Assembly: GCA_963698885.1 (NCBI GenBank)
Contig: CAVOSJ010000006.1
Coordinates: forward strand, 248,001-312,000
Direction of reading: 5' to 3'
Length of the DNA: 64,000 nucleotides
Origin: JBARKJ01 sp963698885
Lineage (GTDB): Bacteria > Nitrospirota > JACRHJ01
In this document: positions 24,689 through 34,690 of the stretch, one piece after another
How the letters are laid out: every line of letters begins with the position of its first letter
Numbering within the stretch: the first letter of the stretch is position 1
The notes under the pieces: model-generated
Told to the model about the DNA's origin: nothing
The model's database searches: none
The model's input: only the letters and a program-made list of their open reading frames with translations
Program-made: the position numbers and the translations under genes

Positions 24689-26119
24689 TTAGCATGGAAG
24701 ATAAGTAACTGTCAAGCTATTTTTCGTGGATGCGCGAAGCGGGTTTAAGATAAGTTTTGCCTCGGAGAGCTCTATCCCCAGGGCGGCGATTTTCCTGTGC
24801 AGGTTGCTCCGCTCGATCTTCAGCGTCTCGGCGGTGCGGGAGACGTTCCAGTCGTTCTCGCGGAGCTTCCGCAGTATGAAGTCCCTCTCGAACGCGCTTC
24901 TCGCCTCCCGGAGCGATTCATAGGAGCCGTATGCGCCGCCGTTTTCCGCGGGAGCGGGCGGAGCCGTTATCGGCGGCGGCACATGGCAGGCGTCTATCTC
25001 GCTGCCCGGCGTCATGATTACCAGCCGCTCGATTATGTTCTTCATCTCCCTTACGTTGCCCGGCCATTGGTAGCCTGCGAAAAACCGCATCGCCTCCTGA
25101 GAAGTTTTCTTGACCCTGCTCCCGTACTCGGCGGCAAACTCTTCCAGGAAGTACTCGACCAGAAGCGGTATGTCCTCGCGCCGCTCGCGCAAAGGTGGGA
25201 CCTCGATGGGTATGACATTCAAGCGGTAGTACAAGTCCTCACGGAAGCGGCTAGCCGCTATTTCATTTTCCAATATCTTATTGGATGCAGCGATTACCCG
25301 AACGTCCACCTTTATCGTCTTCGTCCCGCCGACCCGCTGTATCTCCTGCTCCTGGAGCGCGCGCAGGACTTTCGCCTGGGTGCCAAGGCTCATGTCCGCG
25401 ATCTCGTCGAGGAATATCGTGCCGCAGTGGGCCAGCTCGAACTTGCCTTTCCTCTGTGCGATAGCCCCGGTGAAGGAGCCTTTTTCGTGCCCGAAAAGCT
25501 CCGACTCGATCAGCTCTTCCGGGATGGCGGCGCAGTTGACCGTCACGAACGGACCCGCCGGGCGCAGCGATAATTTATGTATCGCGCGCGCGACGAGTTC
25601 CTTGCCGGTGCCGTTCTCGCCGAAGATGAGCACGCGGCCGTTGGTCGGGCCGGCGAGCATAATCTGCTCCCGGAGCACCTTTATCCTGGGCGATTCGCCG
25701 ATTATCTTCGAGTTTCCCTCGACCTTCTCCTTTAAGCTCCGGTTCTCCTCTTCGAGGCGGGATTTCTCCAGCGCGTTCTTCACGGTGAGGGAGAGCTTGT
25801 CGAGCGAGAGCGGCTTCTCTATGAAGTCGTACGCGCCAAGGTGCACGGCCTTCACCGCCGTGTCGATGCTCCCGTGCCCGGACATCACGATAACGGGGAG
25901 CCGCGGGGATATGTCGCGCATCCTCCTCAGCGCCTCCAGGCCGTCCATCCCCGGCATCCAGACGTCAAGCAGGACGAGGTCCGGGAGCGCGTCCTTCATG
26001 GCCTTAATCGCCTCCGTCCCGCCTTCGGCGGCGGACACTTCATATCCCTCGTCCATGAGGATGTCACCCACGGACTTCCGTATCGCTTTTTCGTCGTCAA
26101 CTATAAGGATGTTGGACAA
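24689..26119 (-). CDS. ntrX: Sigma54-dependent response regulator, NtrX-like
   Basis: A 476-residue NtrC-family activator. Receiver domain about 1-120 with phospho-acceptor D53 in LVLLDVWMPGMDG. The AAA+ domain (about 140-375) has Walker A GENGTGKELVARAIH, the sigma54-contact loop as GSFTGA, and the Walker B region LDEIADMSLG. A Fis-type helix-turn-helix follows at about 415-455 (NDWNVSRTAETLKIERSNLHRKIAALG). It is paired with the NtrY-like sensor directly upstream (7-base gap), a two-component system for nitrogen or redox signals. The C-terminal 20 residues beyond the helix-turn-helix are not conserved. Confidence 0.87.
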   Translation of the reverse strand: MSNILIVDDEKAIRKSVGDILMDEGYEVSAAEGGTEAIKAMKDALPDLVLLDVWMPGMDGLEALRRMRDISPRLPVIVMSGHGSIDTAVKAVHLGAYDFIEKPLSLDKLSLTVKNALEKSRLEEENRSLKEKVEGNSKIIGESPRIKVLREQIMLAGPTNGRVLIFGENGTGKELVARAIHKLSLRPAGPFVTVNCAAIPEELIESELFGHEKGSFTGAIAQRKGKFELAHCGTIFLDEIADMSLGTQAKVLRALQEQEIQRVGGTKTIKVDVRVIAASNKILENEIAASRFREDLYYRLNVIPIEVPPLRERREDIPLLVEYFLEEFAAEYGSRVKKTSQEAMRFFAGYQWPGNVREMKNIIERLVIMTPGSEIDACHVPPPITAPPAPAENGGAYGSYESLREARSAFERDFILRKLRENDWNVSRTAETLKIERSNLHRKIAALGIELSEAKLILNPLRASTKNSLTVTYLPC

Positions 26120-26126
26120 ATTTCAC

Positions 26127-28370
26127 CTATTTATAATTTAAATTATTTGTGAAAAATCCATCTTTTATCCCTCCCGCCGGAAGCTCGATGACGAACTTCG
26201 CGCCGTGCGGGTTATTGCCTTCCACGCGGATGTAGCCGCCGTGGTCGGCGACGATGCGGCTCACTATCGCAAGGCCAAGGCCGGTGCCGGATTTCTTCTT
26301 GGAGAAATAGGGCTGGAACAACTTCTCCCGGTCCTCCGGCAGAATCCCCGGGCCTTCGTCTGCGACCGTAATCCGCGCTATCCGGGCTGGCCTGTCGTAG
26401 GCCGTCGCCACGCTGACTTTGCCGCTTCCGTCCATGGCGGTGACGGCATTGTCGAACAGGTTAAGGAATACGCGTTTTAACTGCTCTTTGTCCACTTTTA
26501 TCGCGGGCATATTGACGTCGAACTCGCGCCATATCTCGATGTCCTTGTGCGCCCCGCCGAAGAGCGTGGCGACCTCGTCGATGATGCCGTGCAGGTCGTT
26601 CGGCACGGGCGAGCATTCCGGCATCCGGGCGAAGCGGGAGAACTCATCGACGAGGTTCTTCATCCCCTCCACCTGGTTTATTATCATAGAGGTGCACTCG
26701 TCGACGATGTTGCCGTAGTCCCCCGTCCCTTCAAGATACCGCTTCCTCAGCCTCTGCGCGGAGAGCTGTATCGGCGTGAGCGGGTTCTTCACTTCGTGGG
26801 CTATCCTTCTCGCTACTTCCTTCCAGGCCGCCGCGCGCTGCGCCCTTATCAGTTCCGTCATGTCGTCGAACACCACGAGCGTACCCAGGTATCCGCCCTG
26901 CGCGTCCTTCAGGGGCGAGACGAAAAGCCTTAAGTTCAGTGCCCTGCGACCGACGGTCAGTTGGACTTCCTTCTCCATGCCTGAGCCGTCTTCCGCCATG
27001 GGACCTATCTGTTCGCGTATCTCCTCAAGCTGGTGGAACTCGAAAATATCCCGGTAGTTCTTGCCGACCGCGTCATCCGCGCCCATCTCCAGGATGCGCT
27101 GGGCCGCGCCGTTGAACGTGCTTATCCTGCCCCCCCGGTCGATGGTCAGCACCCCGGTATTTACGTTCTCGAGCACGGTCTCTATGAACTGCCGCCTCTG
27201 CTCCAGGAGTTCGTTTGCGCGGCTCAAGGTTTCGTTGGCCTGGTTCAGCCTGTGGCGTGAGAACTTCAAATCCCGCGTCATCCTTTTGAAGGAATCGACC
27301 AGCACCCCGATCTCGTCGCTGGCGACCACGTCTATCTTCACGTCGTAATCGCCCTTGGAGATGGTATCCGTGGCCTCGGCAAGGGAGGTGATGGGTACGG
27401 TAATGATGCGCGAGAGGTACAGCCCGAACCAGAGCGCGGCGAAGAGGATGACCAGGGTTATCAGCATGAAGGAGAGCAGGTAGCTTGCCTTCAGTGGGTT
27501 CTTGAACGTGCGCAGGTTCCAGTATTCCTTATAGAACCTGGAGACGTCCGCAAGGTTCGCGGATACCGTGGGTGAGATGAAATAGCTCGCCACGACGACA
27601 CCGCCTGGCCGTCCGGAGCGGTCTTTGAATACAGCCGCGCCGCTTATGACCTCTCCCATGCGCCTTGTCTCGGACGCCGAAACCGGCTTGCCTTTATCCA
27701 GGGCCTCACTGAGGATGTTTTCGCCCGAGGAGGGCGCACTGACAAACTTCCCCCGCCCAGCCGCGGCCAGAATTTTCTTATTCCTCGAATAGACCTCGAC
27801 CAGGTCTATCCGGTATTCGTCCCGCGCGTTCCGTGAGAAGGTTTTCATGTCGGCCGGCTTTTTATTTTCAGATAGCCGCTGGGCCATCACCTGGGCGTAG
27901 TGCAGGGCGTCTCTGGTTTTCTCCGCCCTGTACTCCCGCGCAATGGAGATGGAGTCCAGCACCGCGCCCTCGATGCGCGGGCCGAACCAGTATTTTACAC
28001 CGCCGGTCAACAGTCCGGAGGCGACGATAAACAAAAGGCCCGCCGGGACGATCGACAAGGCGATGAAGGCGGTGACTAATTTAGTCTTGAAACCCGCGCC
28101 GAAGGGGCTTTTCTTCTTCTCGAAATATATCTTGGCCAGCTGGCGGCCAAGCAGGAGCAGGAGGACGGCGAGCAGGATGACGTTGATATTTAAAAGGCCG
28201 AGCGCCATCACGTTGCCGATCAGAGGCCTCTGCTGATGGGATTTTACGAGGATCTCCACCACGGTCGCCGCGATGGTCAAGAATAAAAAACCGGCGATAA
28301 GCAAGAGCGTCCTGCGGCTCCTGGATGGTCCGGAACGGGGTGGGCGGGGAGATGCGTCCTTCTCGGGCAT
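26127..28370 (-). CDS. ntrY: Membrane sensor histidine kinase, NtrY-like
   Basis: A 747-residue sensor. N-terminal membrane segments at about 22-42, 52-75 and 90-120, a periplasmic sensor region up to about 285, then a further helix and a HAMP-like region (LYLSRIITVPITSLAEATDTISKGDYD). A PAS domain spans about 385-500, with ENVNTGVLTIDRGGRISTFNGAAQRIL. The HisKA H-box is RRIAHEVKNPLTPIQLSAQRL at about 525-545. The ATPase domain has LFDNAVTAM, VADEGPGI and GTGLGLAIV. This is the standard NtrY architecture and it lies immediately upstream of ntrX. Confidence 0.87.
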   Translation of the reverse strand: MPEKDASPRPPRSGPSRSRRTLLLIAGFLFLTIAATVVEILVKSHQQRPLIGNVMALGLLNINVILLAVLLLLLGRQLAKIYFEKKKSPFGAGFKTKLVTAFIALSIVPAGLLFIVASGLLTGGVKYWFGPRIEGAVLDSISIAREYRAEKTRDALHYAQVMAQRLSENKKPADMKTFSRNARDEYRIDLVEVYSRNKKILAAAGRGKFVSAPSSGENILSEALDKGKPVSASETRRMGEVISGAAVFKDRSGRPGGVVVASYFISPTVSANLADVSRFYKEYWNLRTFKNPLKASYLLSFMLITLVILFAALWFGLYLSRIITVPITSLAEATDTISKGDYDVKIDVVASDEIGVLVDSFKRMTRDLKFSRHRLNQANETLSRANELLEQRRQFIETVLENVNTGVLTIDRGGRISTFNGAAQRILEMGADDAVGKNYRDIFEFHQLEEIREQIGPMAEDGSGMEKEVQLTVGRRALNLRLFVSPLKDAQGGYLGTLVVFDDMTELIRAQRAAAWKEVARRIAHEVKNPLTPIQLSAQRLRKRYLEGTGDYGNIVDECTSMIINQVEGMKNLVDEFSRFARMPECSPVPNDLHGIIDEVATLFGGAHKDIEIWREFDVNMPAIKVDKEQLKRVFLNLFDNAVTAMDGSGKVSVATAYDRPARIARITVADEGPGILPEDREKLFQPYFSKKKSGTGLGLAIVSRIVADHGGYIRVEGNNPHGAKFVIELPAGGIKDGFFTNNLNYK

Positions 28371-28477
28371 TAAAATTCTCTTTGGGGTGAGTAAAAAGTG
28401 TGTCTAAAATACCACACTCGTAATATAAAATCAAGGTAAAGGCGGGTAAAGGGCCAGGCTGGCAAACAAAACAAGGT

Positions 28478-29064
28478 TCAGGCCAGGCGGCGGAAAAGCT
28501 CGGCTATCTCTTCATCGGGGCTGACGAACCGTTCCACCGTGGCATATTAAGGCGGTCCGGTTATGTTCCCGGATGGCCGTCTCAAGCTCCGGAGTCAGGC
28601 CGGGCGCCCGTCGGGAGCTTGACCGGCGGGGAGTTTAAGGCGACAACGTCGCATTTTTTAAGGTTTTCCAGCGCCCCCGGCTTCATCTCCTTGAGGCTCT
28701 CTCCCGCGACGAAAAACGCCAGGTCCGGCTTTAACATCCTTGCCGCGGCATTCCCCTCGATGATTACGCCCGGAGCGCCCGATTTATAGACCATATCAAA
28801 GGCAATCGAGAGGGCGTCGGAGAGGTCGCGCTCCCCGGCGCGTATCCATATCACTTCCTTAGCCCCGGCCTGTCTCATCAGGGCGGTGTCCTTGCCGGGA
28901 CGCATAATCTCGGCCTCGTCGTCCGTAACGAAAACGAGGAGGTCGTCATGTGTCACCTTTATCGCGGCGAAACCGGGGAGGCTCCTTATAAGGAGTGTGG
29001 CCAGGTACGTCTTTCCGACGCCGCTATGAGAGCCGGATATGGTGATTACGCGTGGGATGAGCAT
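28478..29064 (-). CDS. MobB-like P-loop NTPase, frameshifted near its C-terminus
   Basis: The N-terminal 150 residues form a MobB-like fold: Walker A ISGSHSGVGKTYLATLL at about 9-25, then KDTALMRQAGAKEVIWIRA and the GVIIEGN segment. The primary frame stops at 28582, but two further blocks of plausible C-terminal sequence continue in other frames: APGLTPELETAIREH then VERFVSPDEEIAELFRRLA, ending at 28478. Two one-base corrections, near 28605 and 28540, join them. MobB proteins assist molybdenum guanine dinucleotide cofactor formation, though this one may serve another role. It follows ptb by three bases and is probably in the buk-ptb operon. Confidence 0.6.
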
Positions 29065-29067
29065 GAA

Positions 29068-30018
29068 TTACTTTTTCACCCTGTACCCGGCCTCGTTTAT
29101 ATGCTCTCCGTAGAGCACCGCGAGCGCCAGGGCGTTTATCTTTTCAGCCGGCGGGTCGGAGCGCGAGGTGAGGATTATCGGGCAACCCGCGCCGACTACT
29201 ATCCCCGCGCCCTCCGCATTCGCGAAATGCCTGAGCGCCTTGTATATCACGTTACCCATCTCTATATTCGGCGAGACCAGCACGTCGGCCAATCCCGCGA
29301 CGGCCCCGGTTATCCCCTTCCTCATAGCCGCGTCCACGGAGACCGCAATGTCGAGCGCGAGCGGCCCTTCCACGTCTGCCTCCGGTATCGCCTGCTTCGC
29401 CCATACAGCTAAATCATGCGCGTCCACCGTTGACTGAATTTTCGGATGCACCTTCTCGGTCGCGGATAAAAGCGCGACTTTCGGCCTTTCTATCCTCAAA
29501 AGCTTCCGGGCTACGAAGACCGCGTTCGCGATTATCCCCTTTTTCATTTCGAGGTCCGGGGCGATATTAATCCCGCCGTCCGTCTGGATGATAAGCCTGT
29601 CGAACCCCGGTACCTGCAAGACCCCGCAGTGGCTTATGAAGAACCCCGTGGAAAGGCCGTTCTCCTTCCTGAATATCGGGCTCAGGAACGTGGAAGTCGG
29701 CACCATGCCCTTCATCAAAATATCCGCTTCCTTCGTGCGGATAAGCTTCACGCCCAACTCCACCTTCTCGTCCTCGCCGCTTACGTCCATCAGCTCGAAA
29801 AGCCCCGGATCGAAGCCGCACTCTTTTATTACCTCAAGAATCCGCGCCCGCTCGCCGATAAGGATGGGCCTTGCCAGCCCGAGGCGGGCGGCGGTGTCCA
29901 TCGCGGTGACCGTGCTTTTGTCCTCCGCCGCGCATACCGCCACCTTGTAAGGCGTGAGACACTCCCTCGCCTGTTTCGCCGCGGCCATCAGTTCGCTGAA
30001 GTTCCTAATCCTGTCCAT
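29068..30018 (-). CDS. ptb: Phosphate butyryltransferase-type acyltransferase
   Basis: A 316-residue enzyme of the phosphate acetyl/butyryltransferase family that exchanges the CoA of an acyl-CoA for phosphate. Family signatures include IRNFSELMAAAKQ, ADILMKGMVPTSTFLSPIFRKENGL, SHCGVLQVPGFDRLIIQTDGGINIAPDL, MRKGITGAVAGLADVLVSPNIEMGNVIYKALRHFANAEGAGIVVGA and PIILTSRSDPP. The start at 30018 overlaps the end of buk by 14 bases, so the two are translationally coupled. The longer upstream start at 30060 is not family-like. The pair makes acyl-phosphate and ATP from acyl-CoA; the actual acyl chain is not given by sequence. Confidence 0.88.
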   Translation of the reverse strand: MDRIRNFSELMAAAKQARECLTPYKVAVCAAEDKSTVTAMDTAARLGLARPILIGERARILEVIKECGFDPGLFELMDVSGEDEKVELGVKLIRTKEADILMKGMVPTSTFLSPIFRKENGLSTGFFISHCGVLQVPGFDRLIIQTDGGINIAPDLEMKKGIIANAVFVARKLLRIERPKVALLSATEKVHPKIQSTVDAHDLAVWAKQAIPEADVEGPLALDIAVSVDAAMRKGITGAVAGLADVLVSPNIEMGNVIYKALRHFANAEGAGIVVGAGCPIILTSRSDPPAEKINALALAVLYGEHINEAGYRVKK

Positions 30019-31094
30019 AATGAAGTACCCGTTCCTCTCCTGATAGCGCCGCCTGTGCATGCCAGGCCAGCGCCTCCATCTCCGCCTGCCCCGGATATAC
30101 GAGCACCTTTGCTATAAACTCCACCCGCCCGGAAACCTCTTTTGCAACCCTCGCCGAGAATGCCACGCCGCCGGTCAGGATAATAGCCGCAACCCTGCCT
30201 TCGAGCGCCGCGGCCATCGCGCCTATTTCCTTAGACACCTGGTACGCCATAGCCGACAGCACCAGTTCCGCCGCCTTATCCCCGGCCTCGATACGCCTCT
30301 CGATTTCCCGCACGTCGCCCGTGCCCAGGTATCCTTTCAGGCCGCTTTCAAAAACTAATTTGCGCTTGAGCGAGGGCTTCGGTATATTCGCCTGAATAAG
30401 CCATTTCCAGCAGGTCGCCCGTCGGGAGCGCGCCGGCCCGGAGAGGCGAGAAAGGGCCCATGCCGAGTAGCGCGTTATTCACGTCGACTATCCTTCCGCG
30501 CCTGATTGCCGCGACGGTTGTCCCCCCGCCCATGTGTACGGCTATGAAATTGGCCTCATCTACTTTAAGCCCCAGGTCGCGCGAGGCGCGGCGGATGCGC
30601 TCCTTGATATTCAGCGCGTGCAGGAGGCTTTGCCTCTTTATCTCAGGCACTCCCGAAACGCGTGCTATATCGTCCAGCTCGTCGACCGTGACCGGGTCCG
30701 CCGTGAATGCAGGGATGCCGTATTCCTCAGCCAGTTGCAGTCCCAGCATAGCCCCGAGGTTCGAGGCGTGCTCCCGGCCCCAGAGGGTCTTCGAGTCCCT
30801 TAAGTCCTCCGCCATCTCCTTTGTCACCCGGTAAACTCCGCTTTTGACGGGCCGCATCAGTCCGCCGCGCACCGCCACGGCGTCCAGTTTCGTGATATCC
30901 ACCGCCCTGTGCCGCAGGGCGTCCATCAGCGTCTCCATGCGAAAAGCAAGCTGCGAGGGGATGTCCTTGAATTTTCTTAATACCTCTTCCGGGTGGACGA
31001 CGTCTTCCTGGAATACCTTTTCATCGCCGGTAAAGAGCGCGATTTTCGTCGAGGTGGAGCCGGGGTTGATGACGAGGATGGTTGAGGGGGCCAT
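30005..31094 (-). CDS. buk: Butyrate kinase-type acyl kinase, frameshifted
   Basis: An acetate/butyrate kinase-fold enzyme that makes acyl acid plus ATP from acyl-phosphate. The N-terminus ILVINPGSTSTKIALF and the blocks AVRGGLMRPVKSGVY, PAFTADPVTVDEL, FIAVHMGGGTTVAAI and FSPLRAGALPTGDLLEM are typical. The frame then ends, and the remainder (LKRKLVFESGLKGYLGTGDVREIERRIEAGD, then AAIILTGGVAFS) continues in another frame. One extra base near 30380 explains the shift. The repaired length, about 362 residues, is normal. The stop overlaps the ptb start. Confidence 0.83.
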
Positions 31095-31150
31095 AGCACT
31101 CTATCATAACAGAGGGAGGGGCTATGTTCAAGGAAAAGTAACGTCCCCTC

Positions 31151-31177
31151 GTCCCCCTCTTAAGATAAGAGGGGGAC
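31151..31177. repeat. GC-rich hairpin of the CCCCCT-type dispersed repeat
   Basis: GTCCCCCTCTTA and TAAGAGGGGGAC form a perfect 12-bp stem with a 3-base loop. A flank reads CTTACGGGGGAG. It lies between the start of buk and the end of the MtrB-like gene. A related, poorer copy (CCCCTAAAAGGGGGATTAAG) is inside the origin gap near 49249. Confidence 0.5.
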
Positions 31178-31198
31178 TTACGGGGGAGTTATGAGATT

Positions 31199-33430
31199 TT
31201 AGAAGAAATACGTCAGCGAGGTAAACACCGAATGCACCACGTACGGCTGGTAAAAGGTGCCCATGTTCAGGAGATCGACAGCCCCGGCGGCGTTGGTCTG
31301 GACGTTCATCAGGCCGTCGCGCTGGTAGTCCTTCACGTTCCAGCTCTCGTACTGGTATCCGAGCGTCGCCTGGACCTTCTTTGTAAGCCTTACCTTAAAC
31401 TGCACCAGCGCTCTCCAGAACTGACTGTTGTCGAGGCTATTGAAGTTTTCGGGGATGAAGGGGTTCAGGTCTGGGTCAGCGCCGGTCGTGGGCCCGACGA
31501 TGCTTGAGAAGAGGGCCTTGCCCTGTACCTTCGACCAGGTCCCTTCTGCTTTTAGACTGATGAACTCCGGCACGACCTGCATGTCCGTCCCCAGGCCGAC
31601 GGTCTGGATATTCGACCTTGTGCGCAGGTTCCAGTTACTGGGGCTGTTGGTGAAGGGCAGTTGTGTCGCGAATGCGGCGTTCGACTGCCTGTCCTCCTGG
31701 CCCTGGCTGTTGTATTCATAGGTATAGAAGGCATTCAGCGACACCCACTTCGCGACGCTGACGTCCACGTCCGCGGTCGCCGTCTGGAACTTGCTCAGTT
31801 GCAGGCCGAACGTCGAGTCGTCGTAGCGGTCCCTGCCGTAGTTGTACTCAAGCGAGAACGAGAGCGGGTCGATGGGCATCACCGTCACGATGGCGTCCGC
31901 CATGTAGCGGTCCCTGTCCGCCATGTCGAACTTCCTCAGCAGCGGGGGCTGCCCCCCGGTGATGTCCTCGTCGCCATAGTTCGATTCCCTGTCCGAATGC
32001 TGGAAGCTCAGTTTCGCGGTCAGCCAGTCCAGGTTCCGGGTGTCGATGAAGTACTTTTCGGTATTTTCCACCTCCGTCATCCTCCCGGTGATCTCGTAGA
32101 AGTAGGTCTGGTCGAGGTATTTGTAGTCTACGCCGATGTTGGTCTTGGGCAGGATCTCATACGCCACCTCGCCTTCCGCGGAGCGCGAGACCCAGCTGTT
32201 GTATTCAGGAGTCGAAAGCGAAGCGGTCGCGGAATCAAACTGAAAGGCGGTGAAAGTGTCCACCGGGGTGTTGTTTATATGGTCGAAGTACTTGAAATCC
32301 GCCTTCAGGGACAGCTTCTCTACCGGTGAAGAGGTAATCCTCAGCTCGAACTGCTTCGACTCCACTTCGGCATCCGCCTTCGCCCTGGGCAGGGGGCCGA
32401 ATACCGCCGCCGGGTTTGCCGACGGGCCAATGGAGGTTCTCGTTCTGGTTTTCCCAGGCGTAGCTCCCTATGAAGAGCACGCGGGTGCGCATGGGCAGGT
32501 TCACGCCAAGAGCGCCGTTTATGTCATCGTATTCGTTGCCGGGGGGCAGGGAGGTCCTTTCCAGGCCAGCCACGAAGGGATTCTGCCCACGTTAAGGACT
32601 GGATATGGTTGTCGAAGGTGGAGTGGTAGTAGCTGGCGCGCGCGAAATAGGTCTTGTCGGCATATTCCAGCCCCGCCTTCCCGATGTAGGTGTCGTAGTC
32701 TATGGGCTCGGCTATCTCCACCGGGGCCCCGAAGCCCAATGAGCCTCCGAATGGCCGGTCTCCTTTGCGGTTCTCCCAGGTGAAGCCGAGGTTTAAGTCC
32801 AGGGGCCAGAACATGTCCAGGTCGAGGTCCGCGCCGAGCTTGTCGCGCCGGAGGAGCAGGTCCACGGAATTCGCCTGAGCATCCGCTGACTGGAGCGTCG
32901 CCAAGTTCGTCGCCGAGCGGGAGACCCAAGCCCGGTTTCAGGGTAAGGTTCCCTGTGCCGACCCCGTCAAATACGGATTTCGCGTCGTAGGCGAAAACAT
33001 GTCCCATCCTCTGGAAGCCGAAGTCGAACTTGTACAACCCGAAGGTCTGGCTCGTCAAGTCGACATCTATGTCCTCCGGGCTCCTGTAGTCGATGGAAAG
33101 GTCCATCCTGTGCGACCCGTCCGGGGATATGACGTACGCGTTCAGCCCGCCGAACCCGCCCCAGGGCTCGGACTGTTTGTAGCGGTACTCGTTAAACTTC
33201 GCGTTGCCGCTGTCTTCCCAGAAGTATTCGCCTCCACCCGTTATACTCCCGTGCGCTATCCATCCGGGGGCCTCTCCTTCGGCGGCAGGAGGCGGAGCGG
33301 GGGCGGGAGCCTCCGCGGTGGCTGGAGGGGCGATTGCTGGAGGGGCGGTGGCTTCCTGGGCCATAACCGGGAGCGCGGTCGTGCCGGCCAGAAGCAGCAG
33401 GCATGACGTTATCAACATGAATTTTTTCAT
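31199..33430 (-). CDS. MtrB/PioB-family outer-membrane barrel, three frameshifts
   Basis: A protein of about 743 residues that must be assembled from four frames, with single-base shifts near 32895, 32588 and 32418. The signal peptide is MKKFMLITSCLLLLAGTTA, followed by an Ala/Pro-rich segment. A long barrel follows: GSITGGGEYFWEDSGNAKFNEYR, alternating Tyr/Phe/Trp strands (ASYYHSTFDNHIQ, FYTYEYNSQGQ), and the outer-membrane ending SLTYFF. MtrB/PioB barrels hold a decaheme cytochrome inside the membrane and conduct electrons to or from the outside. It directly follows such a cytochrome gene (15-base gap). No CXXCH is seen in its N-terminus. Confidence 0.78.
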
Positions 33431-33445
33431 AGTAGACCCCTCCTC

Positions 33446-34378
33446 CTATCTTAAGAAAAATTCGCCAGACGGGCTGTTGGACCCGTGGATGTCTGAGTGA
33501 CAGTTCAGGCAGTCTCTGTAAATTGCCTGTACGGCCAGGCTCCTGGAGGGATTGTTCGGCACGTTCGTCGACGCGCCCATGGCGTACAGTGTTCCGGGAT
33601 GCCTCGAGCCGGAATGGCACGACTGGCAGAGGTAGATGCTCTTGCGGGCCAGGAGCTTGTTATGGTTCGAGCCGTGCGGCGTATGGCAGTTCATGCAATC
33701 CTCCACCACCGGCTTGTGCTCGAACAGATACGGCCCGCGCTTCTCCGCGTGGCACTCGAAGCACTTGTCGTTTATCGTGAGGGCGTCAACTAACTTCGGA
33801 CCTATCGTCCCGTGCGGGTTATGGCAGTTCGTGCAGGTCAGCTTGCCCTCCCGGACGGGATGGTGGCTGGAGCGCCATAACTCGGCCCGGACGTCGCCGT
33901 GGCAGCGCGCGCAGACATCTATCTCGCTGTCCATAACTAAAAGATGCTTGTAGCCGTGGTGCACGGAATGGCAGTTCGTGCAGGCGAGGCTCCTGGTCTC
34001 GTGCGTGCTGCCTTTCCAGAGTGCAAGCTTCCCTCTTAAATGGCAGCCCAGGCATATCTCGTTCGTGGCCGGGGAGTCCAGTTTCTTCGGGTTTCGAATC
34101 TTGGTGGTGTCGCCCTCTTTCGCGTGATTTGCGCCGGGGCCGTGGCAGGTCTCGCATCCCTGGAACGTCGTGAAGAATTTCCCGGCCTGCATATGGACGT
34201 TCGTCTGGAAATTCGCCGCCTCGTCCGGATGGCACCCGGCGCAGACGTTGTTGCCTACGTAACCGTTGTCGTCCGGACTGCCGGCAGCGCCATCGGCCGC
34301 ATAGGCCGAAAGGCTGGTGATAACCAGCAGGAATAAAGCAGCGGCTGCCGCCTTAAAAAAGTTCATCTTACCGTACAT
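33446..34378 (-). CDS. Decaheme c-type cytochrome, MtrA/DmsE family
   Basis: A 310-residue secreted cytochrome with a signal peptide and exactly ten CXXCH motifs: CAGCH, CETCH, CLGCH, CTNCH, CARCH, CTNCH, CFECH, CMNCH, CQSCH and CLNCH. The spacing and the block GYVGNNVCAGCHPDEAANF match MtrA/DmsE decaheme cytochromes, which plug the MtrB barrel and span the outer membrane electrically. GGAGGAGGGG lies just before the ATG. It is the first gene of a cytochrome-barrel pair. No outer-surface MtrC/OmcA-like cytochrome is visible next to it, so the terminal partner is missing or lies elsewhere. Confidence 0.92.
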   Translation of the reverse strand: MYGKMNFFKAAAAALFLLVITSLSAYAADGAAGSPDDNGYVGNNVCAGCHPDEAANFQTNVHMQAGKFFTTFQGCETCHGPGANHAKEGDTTKIRNPKKLDSPATNEICLGCHLRGKLALWKGSTHETRSLACTNCHSVHHGYKHLLVMDSEIDVCARCHGDVRAELWRSSHHPVREGKLTCTNCHNPHGTIGPKLVDALTINDKCFECHAEKRGPYLFEHKPVVEDCMNCHTPHGSNHNKLLARKSIYLCQSCHSGSRHPGTLYAMGASTNVPNNPSRSLAVQAIYRDCLNCHSDIHGSNSPSGEFFLR

Positions 34379-34690
34379 TGACCCCTCCTCCCGGGGGATG
34401 GGCTATCCTCCCCGTCTGATTTGCGCCGCCCGCGGAATGGCACGGCAAGTGAAGTGCTCTTTACTTCTGGAGTGCTTTATACTTGGAAAAGAAGAAATTT
34501 ACGGCTTGCTTAGGGCTGGGAAAAGATACGCATTATGTCTAAACTCTTAACAAAATAACCAAATTTTGTCAATCATCCCCCGGAAATAATCGAGTTTGCC
34601 CGGCTTTTGCTTAACAAGGATTCCAGCCTCGATCACATCCATAATAGTTTATGCTTGCCAACGGTTTGCAGGGTGATGTAATATCGCCTA
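34379..34690. other. Divergent gap between decaheme cytochrome and rmuC
   Basis: A 312-base region separating leftward and rightward genes. TTGACA is present on the minus strand at 34572-34567, but the -10 at the right spacing is poor (TAAGAG). Around 34668-34690 a TTGCCA...TAATAT pair on the plus strand lies almost against the rmuC start. No firm promoter, tRNA or riboswitch could be assigned. Confidence 0.4.

Noticed and set aside
24712..24717. TTGACA upstream of rpsU on the minus strand.
   Set aside because: No acceptable -10 box at 16-18 bases, and the sequence is still within the ntrX coding end.
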